NCBI GenBank assembly: GCA_965601485.1
Contig: OZ271846.1
Span: forward strand, 1 to 64,000
Length of the DNA stretch: 64,000 bases
DNA from: Methylotenera_A aquatica
GTDB lineage: Bacteria; Pseudomonadota; Gammaproteobacteria; Burkholderiales; Methylophilaceae
Direction of reading: 5' to 3'
Part shown: positions 16,559 through 25,600 of the stretch, piece by piece
Numbering within the stretch: the first letter of the stretch is position 1
Layout of the letters: each line of letters starts with the position of its first letter
Position numbers and translations under genes: made by a program
Notes under the pieces: model-generated
Database searches by the model: none
Seen by the model: only the letters and a program-made list of their open reading frames with translations
Told to the model about the DNA's origin: nothing

Positions 16559-17014
16559 ATGCGTTTTTTAACAGGTTTAATTTTACTCGCTTTTCCATTT
16601 GCCGAACTATTTCTGCTAATTAGCCTCGCAGATGAGTATGGTTGGTGGTTATTGTTTTATTTAGTCGTCATAGGTTACTTAGGCTTACAACTGATTCGCG
16701 GCGAAAAATTATTGTTAACGGCTAAAATGATGCAAGGCATGGCGGCAGGCGGCAACCCACTAAAAACCATGCTGGGTAGCGCGCGTAATATGGTGGCGGG
16801 CATTTTGTTTATTATTCCGGGTGTGATCACCGATATTATTGGCGTCATTTTATTACTGCTGCCAATTAGTAAGCAAAATCCAAACCCCACGACTAATGCT
16901 TATGAGCAGTCGTTTCAACAGCCCAGCCAAGCAAACCCAGGGGCACATGCTGCCAATGAAGATGTGATTGAGGGCGAGTACACCCGCGTGCAAGACGATA
17001 ATCCTAACAAGTAA
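16559..17014 (+). CDS. fxsA: FxsA family membrane protein
   Basis: FxsA is a small inner-membrane protein, in E. coli linked to relief of phage T7 exclusion by the F plasmid; its normal role is unclear. The 151 residues hold membrane helices at about 3-22, 27-47 and 75-105. The family segment GGNPLKTMLGSARNMVAGILF leads into IIPGVITDIIGVILLLLP. The C-terminal 40 residues are polar and probably cytoplasmic. It is divergent from dsbD, and the following reductase gene starts 36 bp later on the same strand. Confidence 0.92.
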   Translation: MRFLTGLILLAFPFAELFLLISLADEYGWWLLFYLVVIGYLGLQLIRGEKLLLTAKMMQGMAAGGNPLKTMLGSARNMVAGILFIIPGVITDIIGVILLLLPISKQNPNPTTNAYEQSFQQPSQANPGAHAANEDVIEGEYTRVQDDNPNK

Positions 17015-17050
17015 TTTTAAAACTGTAGTTTTTTTAAAAGTTCGATAAAA

Positions 17051-18079
17051 ATGCAAAAAGTAACCATTAAAAATAGCGGCAATACCTTTAAAGTGCGCCC
17101 CAGCCAAACCGTATTACAAGGCGCCATAGAGGCCGGCATTAATTTGCCTTACGGCTGTCGAAATGGTGCCTGCGGTGCCTGCAAAGCTAAATTACTACAA
17201 GGTAAAGTGATCCACGATGATTACCAAGGCAGCGCAATGAGTGATGCTGAATTAATTGCTGGCAACGCTTTATTATGTTGCGCAAGGCCAATGGAAGATT
17301 TAACGATTGAATGCCGCGAATTGGGTGGTTTGGCAGGGATTAAGCCAAGAATATTACCCGCACGCGTAGCAAAAAAAGAGCAGCTTACACATGATGTAAT
17401 TGGCTTACACCTGCAATTGCCTGCAAGTGAGCGCTTTCAATTTAAAGCAGGTCAGTACATTGAATTTATTTTAAAAGATGGCAAGCGCCGCGCCTTTTCA
17501 ATCGCCAATGCGCCGCACGATAGCGATTTTTTACAGTTGCATATCCGTGTGATTGCGGGCGGTGTCTTTAGTGAGTATGTCGAGAAAGAGTTACAAGAAA
17601 AAGCCATCTTGCGTTTAGAAGCGCCGTTTGGCAGCTTTTTCTTACGCGAAGATTCACAAAAGCCGATTATTTTAGTGGCGGGCGGCACAGGCTTCTCGCC
17701 GGTAAAAGGTATTATTGAGCACATTCTGTATAACAATATTAAACGTGACATTCTGCTTTACCGCGGTGCACGCGAATTACGCGATTTATATATGCACGAT
17801 TTATGCGAAAAATGGGCCGCGTTAATGCCTAACATTACTTACATCCCAGTTTTATCTGAAGCCGCAGACAGCGATAGTTGGCAAGGCAGGGCAGGGCTTG
17901 TGCATCAGGCTGTGTTAGACGACATTAGCGATTTAAGTGCTTATCAAGCTTATGTGTGCGGCGCACCTGGTATGTGCGAAGTGGCTCATCAAAGCTTTCT
18001 TCAACAAGGTTTAGATGCAGAGGAGTTTTTTAGTGATGCGTTTACGTTTGCGAATCCAGCACCTATACCCGCAATATAA
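17051..18079 (+). CDS. 2Fe-2S and FAD/NAD(P)-binding reductase (AscD/RfbI-like)
   Basis: The 342-residue protein joins a plant-type ferredoxin domain to a ferredoxin-NADP reductase domain. The cluster ligands are in YGCRNGACGACKAKL plus a later CC pair (LLCCARP). FAD binding is by RRAFSIANAPH and NAD(P) binding by VAGGTGFSPVKGIIEH. This layout is that of CDP-6-deoxy-delta-3,4-glucoseen reductase and of oxygenase reductase subunits. Standalone copies beside hemD or fxsA are common in Betaproteobacteria, and their true acceptor is often unknown. No deoxysugar or oxygenase genes are nearby, so the sugar name should not be taken literally. Confidence 0.88.
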   Translation: MQKVTIKNSGNTFKVRPSQTVLQGAIEAGINLPYGCRNGACGACKAKLLQGKVIHDDYQGSAMSDAELIAGNALLCCARPMEDLTIECRELGGLAGIKPRILPARVAKKEQLTHDVIGLHLQLPASERFQFKAGQYIEFILKDGKRRAFSIANAPHDSDFLQLHIRVIAGGVFSEYVEKELQEKAILRLEAPFGSFFLREDSQKPIILVAGGTGFSPVKGIIEHILYNNIKRDILLYRGARELRDLYMHDLCEKWAALMPNITYIPVLSEAADSDSWQGRAGLVHQAVLDDISDLSAYQAYVCGAPGMCEVAHQSFLQQGLDAEEFFSDAFTFANPAPIPAI

Positions 18080-18081
18080 CT

Positions 18082-18867
18082 TTAATCTAAGCGCATGATG
18101 TTGCTGAGCATTGCTTCATCGCCAGGCGCATCGGCAACGCAAACTTTTAAACCCATTTGCAACGGCATTTCTGCAATGCGCGCATGATTCACAAACAAGG
18201 TGATATTGTTTAACCATTTGGGATCGCCTACTAAATCCAGCAAGTGGCGCATGGCTTCACTGCTGGTAATTACAATGCCGTGTAATTTTTTATTTGCCCA
18301 TAATTGAGCCAATAAATCGATGTTAGTTTGCGGGTTGATTCGTTGATAACATTCTGCAAAAGTAACGGTTGCGCCGCGCGCTTTAAGCTTTTCTGCCAAA
18401 ACATCACGGCCACCAATGCCGCGGAAAATCATCACTTTTTTACCCTGTATTGCCTGCATTTCTGGCAATGCCAGTAAGGTTTCAGAATCAAAGCGGACCT
18501 TGCTTTCGTCGCCATCTTGAATATGGCTTAATGGTGTGAGCACTTGCTTTACGCCAAAGCTTTGTAGCTCTCTGGCGGTAACTGGGCCGATTGCGGCAAA
18601 TTGAAGCCTGCTTGGAATACCCACTTTCAGCAATCGCGTCATGCTGTTCTGCACGGCATTGCTGCTAATAAAAATGGCCCAATCGTATTCGTGAACAGTT
18701 TGAATCACTGTATCAAATAGCCCGTAATCGGATAAAGCGGTAATTTCGATTAGCGGAAATAAAACGGGTGTACCACCAGCCTCACTAATTAATGCGCTTA
18801 GCTTTTTGGCTTGGTCAACTGGACGGGTAATGGCGATGGTGATGCCACTTAAACTCTTAGTGTTCAT
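18082..18867 (-). CDS. hemD: Uroporphyrinogen-III synthase
   Basis: HemD closes and inverts ring D of hydroxymethylbilane to make uroporphyrinogen III. The 261-residue protein shows the two-lobed family pattern. It begins GITIAITRPVDQAKKLSALI, followed by WAIFISSNAV, FAAIGPVTARELQSFGV, and IVITSSEAMRHLLDL. Sequence conservation in this family is low, but the position directly after hemC supports the call. Its stop is within three bases of the convergent reductase gene. A palindromic repeat occupies the hemC-hemD gap and touches its start. Confidence 0.92.
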   Translation of the reverse strand: MNTKSLSGITIAITRPVDQAKKLSALISEAGGTPVLFPLIEITALSDYGLFDTVIQTVHEYDWAIFISSNAVQNSMTRLLKVGIPSRLQFAAIGPVTARELQSFGVKQVLTPLSHIQDGDESKVRFDSETLLALPEMQAIQGKKVMIFRGIGGRDVLAEKLKARGATVTFAECYQRINPQTNIDLLAQLWANKKLHGIVITSSEAMRHLLDLVGDPKWLNNITLFVNHARIAEMPLQMGLKVCVADAPGDEAMLSNIMRLD

Positions 18868-18891
18868 TCTGAACCCAAGATTTATTTAGGT

Positions 18892-18934
18892 GAAGAATCC
18901 AAAGCCTGCAAGCTAACGAAAGTCTGGATTCTTC
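18892..18934. repeat. Palindromic repeat between hemD and hemC
   Basis: GAAGAATCCA and TGGATTCTTC form perfect 10-bp arms around a 23-base loop, and the outer flanks (CATTCTGAA and CACAATGAC) are weakly complementary as well. The pattern 'attctga...gaagaatcca' recalls dispersed palindromic repeats seen in many bacterial genomes. It lies in the hemC-hemD transcript, so it would form an mRNA hairpin. Confidence 0.55.
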
Positions 18935-18973
18935 GCTACAATCACAATGACTGAGAAAAGAGTAAGACATTTG

Positions 18974-19930
18974 CTAATACTTTATGCCATCCAGCGCAGC
19001 CAAAATCTTGTCCGCACCTTTCGCTACTAATTTAGCCGCTAGTTCTTGACCGATTGCTTCGGTGTTATCAATACTGCCACTGACTTTTTCGCGCAAAATT
19101 TGTTGTCCATCCACACTAGCAACAAAGCCAGAAATACTAATTCGGTTGCCTTGTCGCGTTGCATATGCTCCAAGCGGCACAGTGCAACTGCCTGCTAGCG
19201 CACGGCTCATGCCGCGTTCGGCTTCTACGCATAGTTGCGTGTCGATGTGGTTTAATGGGCCTAATATATCAATTAAATCAAGGCGATTTGCATTAATTTC
19301 GATGCCAAGCGCGCCTTGACCTACGGCGGGGATGCTCAACTCTGGTGAAATATATTGGCGGATGCGGCTACCTAATTCTAAGCGGATTAAACCGGCGGCG
19401 GCCAAAATAATAGCGGCATATTGGCCTTCATCTAGTTTGCGCAAACGCGTTTGCACATTGCCGCGTAAAGGCTCGATTTTTAAATTAGGAAATCGTGCCT
19501 GAATTTGGCTTTGACGGCGCAGGCTAGAAGTGCCAATAATGCTTCCAACTGGCAAATCTTCTAAGGCTAAGAAATGATTGGATACAAAAGCATCGCGCGG
19601 ATCTTCGCGCTCGCCTGTGGCTGCCATTACAAAACCTTCTGGCAGGTTCATGGGTACATCTTTCATGCTATGCACAGCTAAATCGGCGCTGCCATCTGCC
19701 AGCGCCATTTCCAGCTCTTTTACAAATAAACCCTTGCCGCCAATGCGCGCCAAGGGCGAATCTAAAATCCGATCGCCGGTGGTAGTCATGCCCAAAATAC
19801 TAACATCACATAAGGGGTATAACTTTTTAAGCTTAGCTTGAATATGCTTGGCTTGCCACATGGCCAGCGCACTTTCGCGTGATGCGATGATTAATTGTTT
19901 AGGATCGGGTTTTTTAAGTTGATTGTGCAT
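18974..19930 (-). CDS. hemC: Porphobilinogen deaminase (hydroxymethylbilane synthase)
   Basis: HemC joins four porphobilinogen units into hydroxymethylbilane. From the ATG at 19930 the protein has 318 residues. It shows IIASRESALAMWQAKHI, MKDVPMNLPEGF with the catalytic Asp region, TSSLRRQSQI, and ALAGSCTVPLGAY, in which Cys249 holds the dipyrromethane cofactor. The frame stays open for 27 further codons upstream, but that extension is unlike the family, so the internal ATG is chosen. It is upstream of hemD on the same strand, and both follow the common algR-hemC-hemD neighbourhood. Confidence 0.97.
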   Translation of the reverse strand: MHNQLKKPDPKQLIIASRESALAMWQAKHIQAKLKKLYPLCDVSILGMTTTGDRILDSPLARIGGKGLFVKELEMALADGSADLAVHSMKDVPMNLPEGFVMAATGEREDPRDAFVSNHFLALEDLPVGSIIGTSSLRRQSQIQARFPNLKIEPLRGNVQTRLRKLDEGQYAAIILAAAGLIRLELGSRIRQYISPELSIPAVGQGALGIEINANRLDLIDILGPLNHIDTQLCVEAERGMSRALAGSCTVPLGAYATRQGNRISISGFVASVDGQQILREKVSGSIDNTEAIGQELAAKLVAKGADKILAALDGIKY

Positions 19931-20117
19931 AAAATGAATTTTAGCATGTACTGAGAGTACGCAAACGGCTACACAAAAATGGGTTTTTTGGGTTAAGATA
20001 AAAATGGTCAATATTGAAATGATTAAGCTAAGTTTCCGCTTTACGGGCGTTTTATTTTTTAAAAACGGATAGATGATGAGCTAATTAGCTGTTTTAAAAT
20101 GTTTTAAGGAGAAGGTC

Positions 20118-20792
20118 ATGCAATATCAATTAGATACTTTTATCAATTCGCTGAATGAATTCTGGGTTCAACTCATTCATTTTGTACCTAAATTTTTAGC
20201 GGTTGTTGTTATTTTATTTTTTGGTTGGTTGATTGCCAAATTAGCAAGAACGTCTGTAAAACGCTTATTGGTTTTAACACAATTTGATAAAGCGGCTCAA
20301 AAATCAGGCCTTGAGGCGTTTATTAATCATGGCAATTTTAATGTGACGTTAAGCGGCATTATTAGCCAAGTGGTTTATTGGTTAGTGATTTTGCTATTTG
20401 TGATAACCGGCGCCAATGCGCTGGGTTTAAATGAAGTGGCCCTAGTGCTAAAACAATTGGCTAGTTATTTGCCACATATCATTGTGGCGATTTTAGTGCT
20501 TATTTTTGGTACCTTGCTAGCGCGTTTTGTGAATCGATTGGTATTTGCATGGTTATACAGCATTAAGTTTTCGCATGCTTTAGCGGTCAGTACATCGGCA
20601 GAATACGGCATACAAATTTTAGCGATTTTCGTGGCGCTTGAGCAATTAGGCATCGGTACACAGCTGATTCACTCCTTATTTATTATTGTATTTGGGGCCG
20701 TCTTTTTAGCCCTGGCACTGGCTTTTGGTTTGGGTGGGCGCGAGTGGGCCGCCAAAGTAATTGCCGAAATGGACGCTAAAAAGAAGCAATAA
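20118..20792 (+). CDS. Conserved TM-helix membrane protein, MscS-related
   Basis: The 224-residue protein is mostly hydrophobic, with four to five helices at about 22-42, 85-105, 112-138, 155-172 and 180-205. Two repeats of the 'conserved TM helix' type are visible: FVPKFLAVVVILFFGWLIAK and YLPHIIVAILVLIFGTLLAR. It ends in GLGGREWAAKVIAEM. Such repeats occur in small proteins related to mechanosensitive channel transmembrane parts, but the MscS beta domain is missing. A clear ribosome site (AAGGAGAAGGTC) precedes the ATG. It lies between hemC and algR and ends four bases from algR, facing it. The function is not known. Confidence 0.8.
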   Translation: MQYQLDTFINSLNEFWVQLIHFVPKFLAVVVILFFGWLIAKLARTSVKRLLVLTQFDKAAQKSGLEAFINHGNFNVTLSGIISQVVYWLVILLFVITGANALGLNEVALVLKQLASYLPHIIVAILVLIFGTLLARFVNRLVFAWLYSIKFSHALAVSTSAEYGIQILAIFVALEQLGIGTQLIHSLFIIVFGAVFLALALAFGLGGREWAAKVIAEMDAKKKQ

Positions 20793-20796
20793 GGCG

Positions 20797-21537
20797 TTAA
20801 CTTTTAAGCAGGTTTTCGCGCACTAAATGTTGCAGGCGGCGGCTGATGGCAACGGTTTCGGGTATTTCTTTGAGTATGGCAACCCAGCGCTCTTCGTTTG
20901 CTTCATTCAATCGCTTTTCATAGCCAGCTATGAATGCTGGCGAAACAAGGCAGTTGCGATGCAGGCGAACAAATCGTACACCAAATTCGTTTTCTAAATG
21001 GGTGAGCGATTCTTCTATGAGATACTCACGTTCTGCTGTGCGCACTGTGATATATTTGAGTTCTGCACGTAAATAAATAATCTGCTCAACAGGCACCAAA
21101 ATCACACGCCCACGCTCATGAATGCTGAGATGGCTGCGCATTTTTTGCAGCGGTTTTAAGGCTTCAATCTGTTTAGGCTTGAGCTCATGCGCTTTATCAA
21201 TCGCGGTTTGCAGGCGTTCTAGACGAATCGGTTTTAGCAAATAATCAATGGCATTTAAATCAAACGCCTTAATCGCATAAGCGTCAAACGCGGTAGTGAA
21301 AATAATATTGGGCTTAGGCTCTAGCTTTTGCGCGTGCTGTGCCGCTTCAATGCCATCAATCAAGGGCATGCGGATATCCAATAATAGTAAATCTGGCTTG
21401 GTCTGCATGGCCAAATCAAGAGCTTCTTTGCCGTTTTTGGCTTCGGCAACAATCATCACCTCGGGAATATCGCCCAGCAAATCACGTAAGCGGTTGCGCG
21501 CGGGTGTTTCGTCGTCGGCAATTAAAATAGTCAGCAT
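20797..21537 (-). CDS. algR: LytTR-type response regulator (AlgR-like)
   Basis: The 246-residue protein has an N-terminal receiver (TILIADDETPARNRL, phosphoacceptor in LLLLDIRMP, Lys in LLKPIR) and a C-terminal LytTR DNA-binding domain (HLSIHERGRVILVPVEQIIYLRAEL). The pair with the kinase directly upstream and the genes argH, hemC and hemD around it matches the Pseudomonas algZ-algR locus. There AlgR controls alginate and type IV pili functions. In methylotrophs the regulon is unknown, so the name indicates orthology by context rather than function. The kinase stop and this start are only four bases apart. Confidence 0.92.
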   Translation of the reverse strand: MLTILIADDETPARNRLRDLLGDIPEVMIVAEAKNGKEALDLAMQTKPDLLLLDIRMPLIDGIEAAQHAQKLEPKPNIIFTTAFDAYAIKAFDLNAIDYLLKPIRLERLQTAIDKAHELKPKQIEALKPLQKMRSHLSIHERGRVILVPVEQIIYLRAELKYITVRTAEREYLIEESLTHLENEFGVRFVRLHRNCLVSPAFIAGYEKRLNEANEERWVAILKEIPETVAISRRLQHLVRENLLKS

Positions 21538-21541
21538 CTTT

Positions 21542-22531
21542 TTATTTGGTTAGCGGTAGACGAATATGCACTTCATATCGGTTTTTTTTGGCCTCTGCTT
21601 TTAAGCCGGCTTCTAAATCAAAGTGTAGGCTTAGTCGCTCTTTAATGTTTTTTAAGGCCATTTTATTGCCATTATGGTGCTGATTTTGTGGTGCATAGGG
21701 GTTGCTGATGCTGATATGCAACTCTCTGTGCCGTGTATAAATGGTGATTATAATTTCGCCGCCATCCGCCATGGGCTCAATGCCATGGTAAACCGCATTT
21801 TCAAGTAGCGGCTGCAAAATCAAAGGCGGAATCAGCGTATCGGGCGGCATGTCGTCTATTTGCCAAGTGATTTGTAAGCGTTCTTCTAAGCGTAATTTTT
21901 CTAAAGCCAAATATTGCCGACACAAGGCAATTTCTTGCGCCAGTGGAGCCAAATCTCGATTATCCGCCATTAAAACACGAAATAAATCCGCCATATCTTC
22001 TAGTGCGGTTTCCGCGCGCTTGGGTTGGCTGCGGATCAGCGATAAAACGGCGTTAATGCTATTAAATAAAAAGTGTGGGCGAATACGTGCCTGCAACGCC
22101 TGCAAACGCGCCTCTGCAATGGCAGGCGAATAAGCGCGCTGTTGTAAATGAAAGTAATAGAACACAATTCCAGTGACTATTGCGCTTAACAAGCACGCGC
22201 GATAGGGGCTAGGTAGCCCATCCAATAAAAAAAGTTGGCTAAAAAAAACAAATACCAAAAAAGTTAGGCCGATTTCTAATAACAAAATACAAAAGATGCC
22301 TGCCCAATATTGCAAATTTTTCAGTAATGGATAAAGCAGATATAGGCTTAGCATGCTGAGTAATAAAATAGGCTGTACGACAGCTGATAGCTCAGCTAAA
22401 AGGGGTAAAAAATCATTAAATTTTTGGCTTAACAAAACCGCTGTAATAGCGGCTAACAGGTTCACAAGCACTAAAATACGCAGGTGAATGCCAAGGTTGT
22501 GTAAATTAGGTAAACGGCCATTTTTGCGCAC
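21542..22531 (-). CDS. algZ: LytS/AlgZ-type sensor histidine kinase
   Basis: The 329-residue protein has four to five membrane helices in the first 140 residues and then a His_kinase domain of the LytS type. The phosphorylated His lies in RIRPHFLFNSINAVLSLI, and the ATP-binding part follows (ILQPLLENAVYHGIEPM for the N-box, then NPYAPQNQHHNG). There is no periplasmic sensor domain, so sensing is probably by the membrane part. It is followed at once by the LytTR regulator. It is divergent from argH with a 90-bp shared promoter region. Confidence 0.92.
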   Translation of the reverse strand: MRKNGRLPNLHNLGIHLRILVLVNLLAAITAVLLSQKFNDFLPLLAELSAVVQPILLLSMLSLYLLYPLLKNLQYWAGIFCILLLEIGLTFLVFVFFSQLFLLDGLPSPYRACLLSAIVTGIVFYYFHLQQRAYSPAIAEARLQALQARIRPHFLFNSINAVLSLIRSQPKRAETALEDMADLFRVLMADNRDLAPLAQEIALCRQYLALEKLRLEERLQITWQIDDMPPDTLIPPLILQPLLENAVYHGIEPMADGGEIIITIYTRHRELHISISNPYAPQNQHHNGNKMALKNIKERLSLHFDLEAGLKAEAKKNRYEVHIRLPLTK

Positions 22532-22551
22532 GGCGTATAGTTCGTTATAAT
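22524..22551 (+). promoter_or_regulatory. Probable argH promoter
   Basis: TATAAT at 22546-22551 with TTGCGC 16 bp upstream makes a plausible sigma-70 promoter about 70 bp before the argH GTG start. The -35 element overlaps the start of the divergent kinase gene. Confidence 0.5.
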
Positions 22552-22621
22552 GAGAGCATAAGTATATTATTATTAACGAATATTTTCATAATTAAAGCAA
22601 TTTCAAGAAAGCAATCATCCT

Positions 22622-24025
22622 GTGCAAGACAATTCATTAAATAAAAAAACCAGCGCGTGGTCTGGTCGCTTCAACGAACCAGTGGCTGAGCTGGTAAAAA
22701 AGTACACCGCATCGGTTGATTTTGATAAACGTTTAGCTGAGTTTGATATTGCAGGCTCAATCGCGCACGCCCAAATGCTTGGTGCGCAAGGGATTATTAG
22801 CTTGGATGATATGGCTAAAATTGAGCTAGGCTTAGCTGAAATTTTGGCTGAGATTCAAGCGGGTAATTTTGAATGGTTGCTAGATTTAGAAGATGTGCAT
22901 TTAAATATTGAAAAGCGTTTAACCGATAAAATTGGAGATGCTGGTAAGCGCTTACATACAGGCAGAAGCCGTAACGACCAAGTGGCGACCGATGTGCGTT
23001 TATGGTTGCGTAAAGTGGTAGATGATATTTTAGTGGCAATTAAAAAACTGCAACTGAGCATTGTGGATTTAGCCGAGCTGCACGCTGATACCATCATGCC
23101 AGGTTTTACGCATATGCAAGTGGCGCAGCCAGTGACTTTTGGCCATCATTTAATGGCCTATTTTGAAATGTTAAAACGCGATGCTGCAAGGTTTACAGAT
23201 TGCCGAAAACGCATCAATTATTTGCCGCTGGGTGCTGCGGCATTGGCAGGTACTAGCTACCCAATTAATCGCGAAATGGTTGCGACCAGTTTGGGTTTTG
23301 ATTGCGTCTGTGAAAATTCATTAGATGCTGTTTCTGATCGTGATTTTGCCATTGAATTTACCGCTTCCAGTGCTTTGCTAATGATGCATTTATCGCGCTT
23401 TTCTGAAGAGCTGATTTTATGGTCTAGCCCAAGATTTGCCTTTGTGGATATTGCCGACCGTTTTTGCACGGGCTCATCAATTATGCCGCAAAAGAAAAAC
23501 CCCGATGTGCCAGAGTTGGTGCGCGGCAAAACAGGGCGCGTAAATGGCCATTTGGTGGCCTTGCTCACTTTGATGAAAGGTCAGCCTTTGGCATATAATA
23601 AAGATAATCAAGAAGATAAAGAGCCGTTATTCGATACAGCCGATACCATCTTAATGACTCTAGCGATTTATGCCGATATGTTGCGCGGCATAGAAGTGAA
23701 TAAAGCCAATATGCGTCAAGCTGCTTTAGAGGGCTTTGCCACTGCCACCGATTTGGCTGATTATTTAGTAAAAAAAGGCATGTCGTTTAGAGATGCACAT
23801 GAAGCGGTCGCATTGGCAGTAAAACACGCGGTGCAGAAAAAATGTGATTTGGCCGATTTGCCATTAAGCGATTTGCAGCAATTTAGCCAAATGATTCAAG
23901 ATGACGCATACGCGGTATTAATCTTAGAAGGTTCACTAGCCAGCCGCAATCACATTGGCGGTACTGCGCCTGTGCAAGTAAAAAAAGCCATTGAACGTGC
24001 GCGCTTATTATTAAGTCAATTATAA
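22622..24025 (+). CDS. argH: Argininosuccinate lyase
   Basis: ArgH splits argininosuccinate into arginine and fumarate, the last step of arginine synthesis. The 467-residue protein has the fumarase/aspartase superfamily signature GSSIMPQKKNPDVPEL and the early segments AWSGRFNEPVAELV, HTGRSRNDQVATD and MPGFTHMQVAQPVTFGHH. The start is GTG at 22622, with only a weak ribosome site. The position opposite algZ is conserved across Beta- and Gammaproteobacteria. argC, an earlier enzyme of the pathway, is at 39.5 kb and not linked. Confidence 0.97.
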   Translation: MQDNSLNKKTSAWSGRFNEPVAELVKKYTASVDFDKRLAEFDIAGSIAHAQMLGAQGIISLDDMAKIELGLAEILAEIQAGNFEWLLDLEDVHLNIEKRLTDKIGDAGKRLHTGRSRNDQVATDVRLWLRKVVDDILVAIKKLQLSIVDLAELHADTIMPGFTHMQVAQPVTFGHHLMAYFEMLKRDAARFTDCRKRINYLPLGAAALAGTSYPINREMVATSLGFDCVCENSLDAVSDRDFAIEFTASSALLMMHLSRFSEELILWSSPRFAFVDIADRFCTGSSIMPQKKNPDVPELVRGKTGRVNGHLVALLTLMKGQPLAYNKDNQEDKEPLFDTADTILMTLAIYADMLRGIEVNKANMRQAALEGFATATDLADYLVKKGMSFRDAHEAVALAVKHAVQKKCDLADLPLSDLQQFSQMIQDDAYAVLILEGSLASRNHIGGTAPVQVKKAIERARLLLSQL

Positions 24026-24027
24026 AT

Positions 24028-24281
24028 GTGAAATTAAAATTTATTTTTGTTAAATCAATACCGCTGATTTTTGGTAGCACATTGCGCGTTATTGATGGCA
24101 ATATGCCGGACAAGAGTTATCCGCTCAATATGTGGTGTGACCAAGTGAGTTATCCAGAGCATATTTAGAAAGCTTGATTACCAATAACCTTGATGGCGAG
24201 CGCGCTGGTTTTAGTCAAGTCGTAATAGAAGAAATTTTATTGTTGCTGAATTTATTAGATGCGCGTAAAGAGCGTAGCTAA
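24028..24281 (+). pseudogene. Decayed gene fragment of unknown family
   Basis: A GTG at 24028 opens a frame (VKLKFIFVKSIPLIFGS...) that stops after about 46 codons. A second frame then continues with protein-like sequence (ESLITNNLDGERAGFSQVVIEEILLLL) to a TAA at 24279-24281. The pattern suggests one small gene broken by a frameshift near 24135. No family is recognised. It fills the gap between argH and hemW. It may instead be non-coding. Confidence 0.3.
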
Positions 24282-24287
24282 AGCCGA

Positions 24288-25526
24288 TTAATCTAAAAAT
24301 AGAGCCAATAAATCGTTTAAATAGCGCTGGCCCAAAGAGGTGGGTTTAATGCGTTTTAAATCTTGTGTGATTAAGCCTTTTTGACATCCCGCCGTCAGAC
24401 CCTTATTAATGGCTTGCAAACTTAATCCAGTTCTTTGTTGAAAAAAGCTCACTTCAACGCCATCACTTAAACGCAGCGCGTTCATCATAAACTCAAAACC
24501 TAAATCAGCCTGTAAAATTTGCCAACTAGTATCCACCGCGTTTCCATTTTCCGCGTTTTCCATAAAGGCTTTTGGGTGTTTGTGCCGCGTTTCACGGGTG
24601 ATCTTATCGTGATAACTCAGCTTAGAATGCGCACCAGCGCCTATGCCTAAGTAATCACCAAATTGCCAATAGTTTAAGTTGTGCCTACCCTGACTTTTTG
24701 GTTTACAAAAAGCGGATGTTTCATAATGCTCATAGCCATGCTCAGCCAACAAAGCTTCAATCTGCTCCTGCATATCCGCGCTTATATCATCATCTGGCAA
24801 GCATGGCGGAGTGCGATGAAATGGTGTATTTGGTTCTAAGGTTAAATGATAAAACGATAAATGATCTGGATTATGCGTCAAGGCTTGGTGCGCATCTAGT
24901 AGCGCATGTTCTAAGCTTTGATTGGGTAGCGCATACATCAGATCTAAATTCACACGTTCAAACGTGTTCAGCGCTAATTCAGCCGCTGCAATTGCCTGTT
25001 TATCATCATGAATGCGACCAAGTGCTTTTAAATAATCCGCATTAAAACTTTGAATGCCCAGCGAAATACGATTAACGCCTGCCTGCTTATAGCCTGCAAA
25101 ACGCGTGATTTCCACTGTGCCAGGGTTGGCCTCTAATGTAATTTCTGCGCCATATTCCAAAGGCGTTAACATACGCACGGCACTTAAGATTTCATCAATC
25201 GAATCTGCCGAAAATAAGCTAGGCGTACCGCCACCAAAAAATACACTTTTAATTTTGCGCCCGTACACGCGTGGCACGCTTAGCTCTAGATCCCTAATCA
25301 AGGCGGCCACATAACGCTTTTCGGGAATTTCAGTGCGCGATTCATGCGAATTAAAATCACAATAAGGACATTTTTTAACGCACCACGGAATATGAATATA
25401 CAGCGATAATGGCGGTGGGTTGGTCAAGCCCGATAGTGTTGCATCGCCTAAAACAGGTGAGGTAGTATTGACGGGCTTAAAGTCTTGAATGGGGATAATG
25501 GGAATCATATTGGGTTTAAAACTCAA
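24288..25526 (-). CDS. hemW: HemW (HemN-like radical SAM heme chaperone)
   Basis: This radical SAM protein has the cluster motif CVKKCPYCDFNSH following SLYIHIPW and the HemN-like C-terminal domain (LGFEFMMNALRLSDGV). Homologues next to rdgB were long called oxygen-independent coproporphyrinogen oxidase. Proteins with this motif spacing and no N-terminal HemN extension are now regarded as HemW, which delivers heme. The 412-residue frame begins MSFKPNMIPI; the second Met at 25508 is equally possible. It is the last gene of the rph-rdgB-hemW run. Confidence 0.9.
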   Translation of the reverse strand: MSFKPNMIPIIPIQDFKPVNTTSPVLGDATLSGLTNPPPLSLYIHIPWCVKKCPYCDFNSHESRTEIPEKRYVAALIRDLELSVPRVYGRKIKSVFFGGGTPSLFSADSIDEILSAVRMLTPLEYGAEITLEANPGTVEITRFAGYKQAGVNRISLGIQSFNADYLKALGRIHDDKQAIAAAELALNTFERVNLDLMYALPNQSLEHALLDAHQALTHNPDHLSFYHLTLEPNTPFHRTPPCLPDDDISADMQEQIEALLAEHGYEHYETSAFCKPKSQGRHNLNYWQFGDYLGIGAGAHSKLSYHDKITRETRHKHPKAFMENAENGNAVDTSWQILQADLGFEFMMNALRLSDGVEVSFFQQRTGLSLQAINKGLTAGCQKGLITQDLKRIKPTSLGQRYLNDLLALFLD

Positions 25527-25573
25527 TTAAGCAGTGCCGTTTGATTATTAAGATTAAATCGTTCGGGTCATGC

Positions 25574-25599
25574 CTAACAATAGTAATCACGATTGTTAG
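25574..25599. repeat. Inverted repeat upstream of hemW (first of two)
   Basis: CTAACAAT and ATTGTTAG form perfect 8-bp arms with a 10-base loop in the gap between the 71-residue gene and hemW. It adjoins a longer inverted repeat one base further on. Confidence 0.6.
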
Positions 25600-25600
25600 A

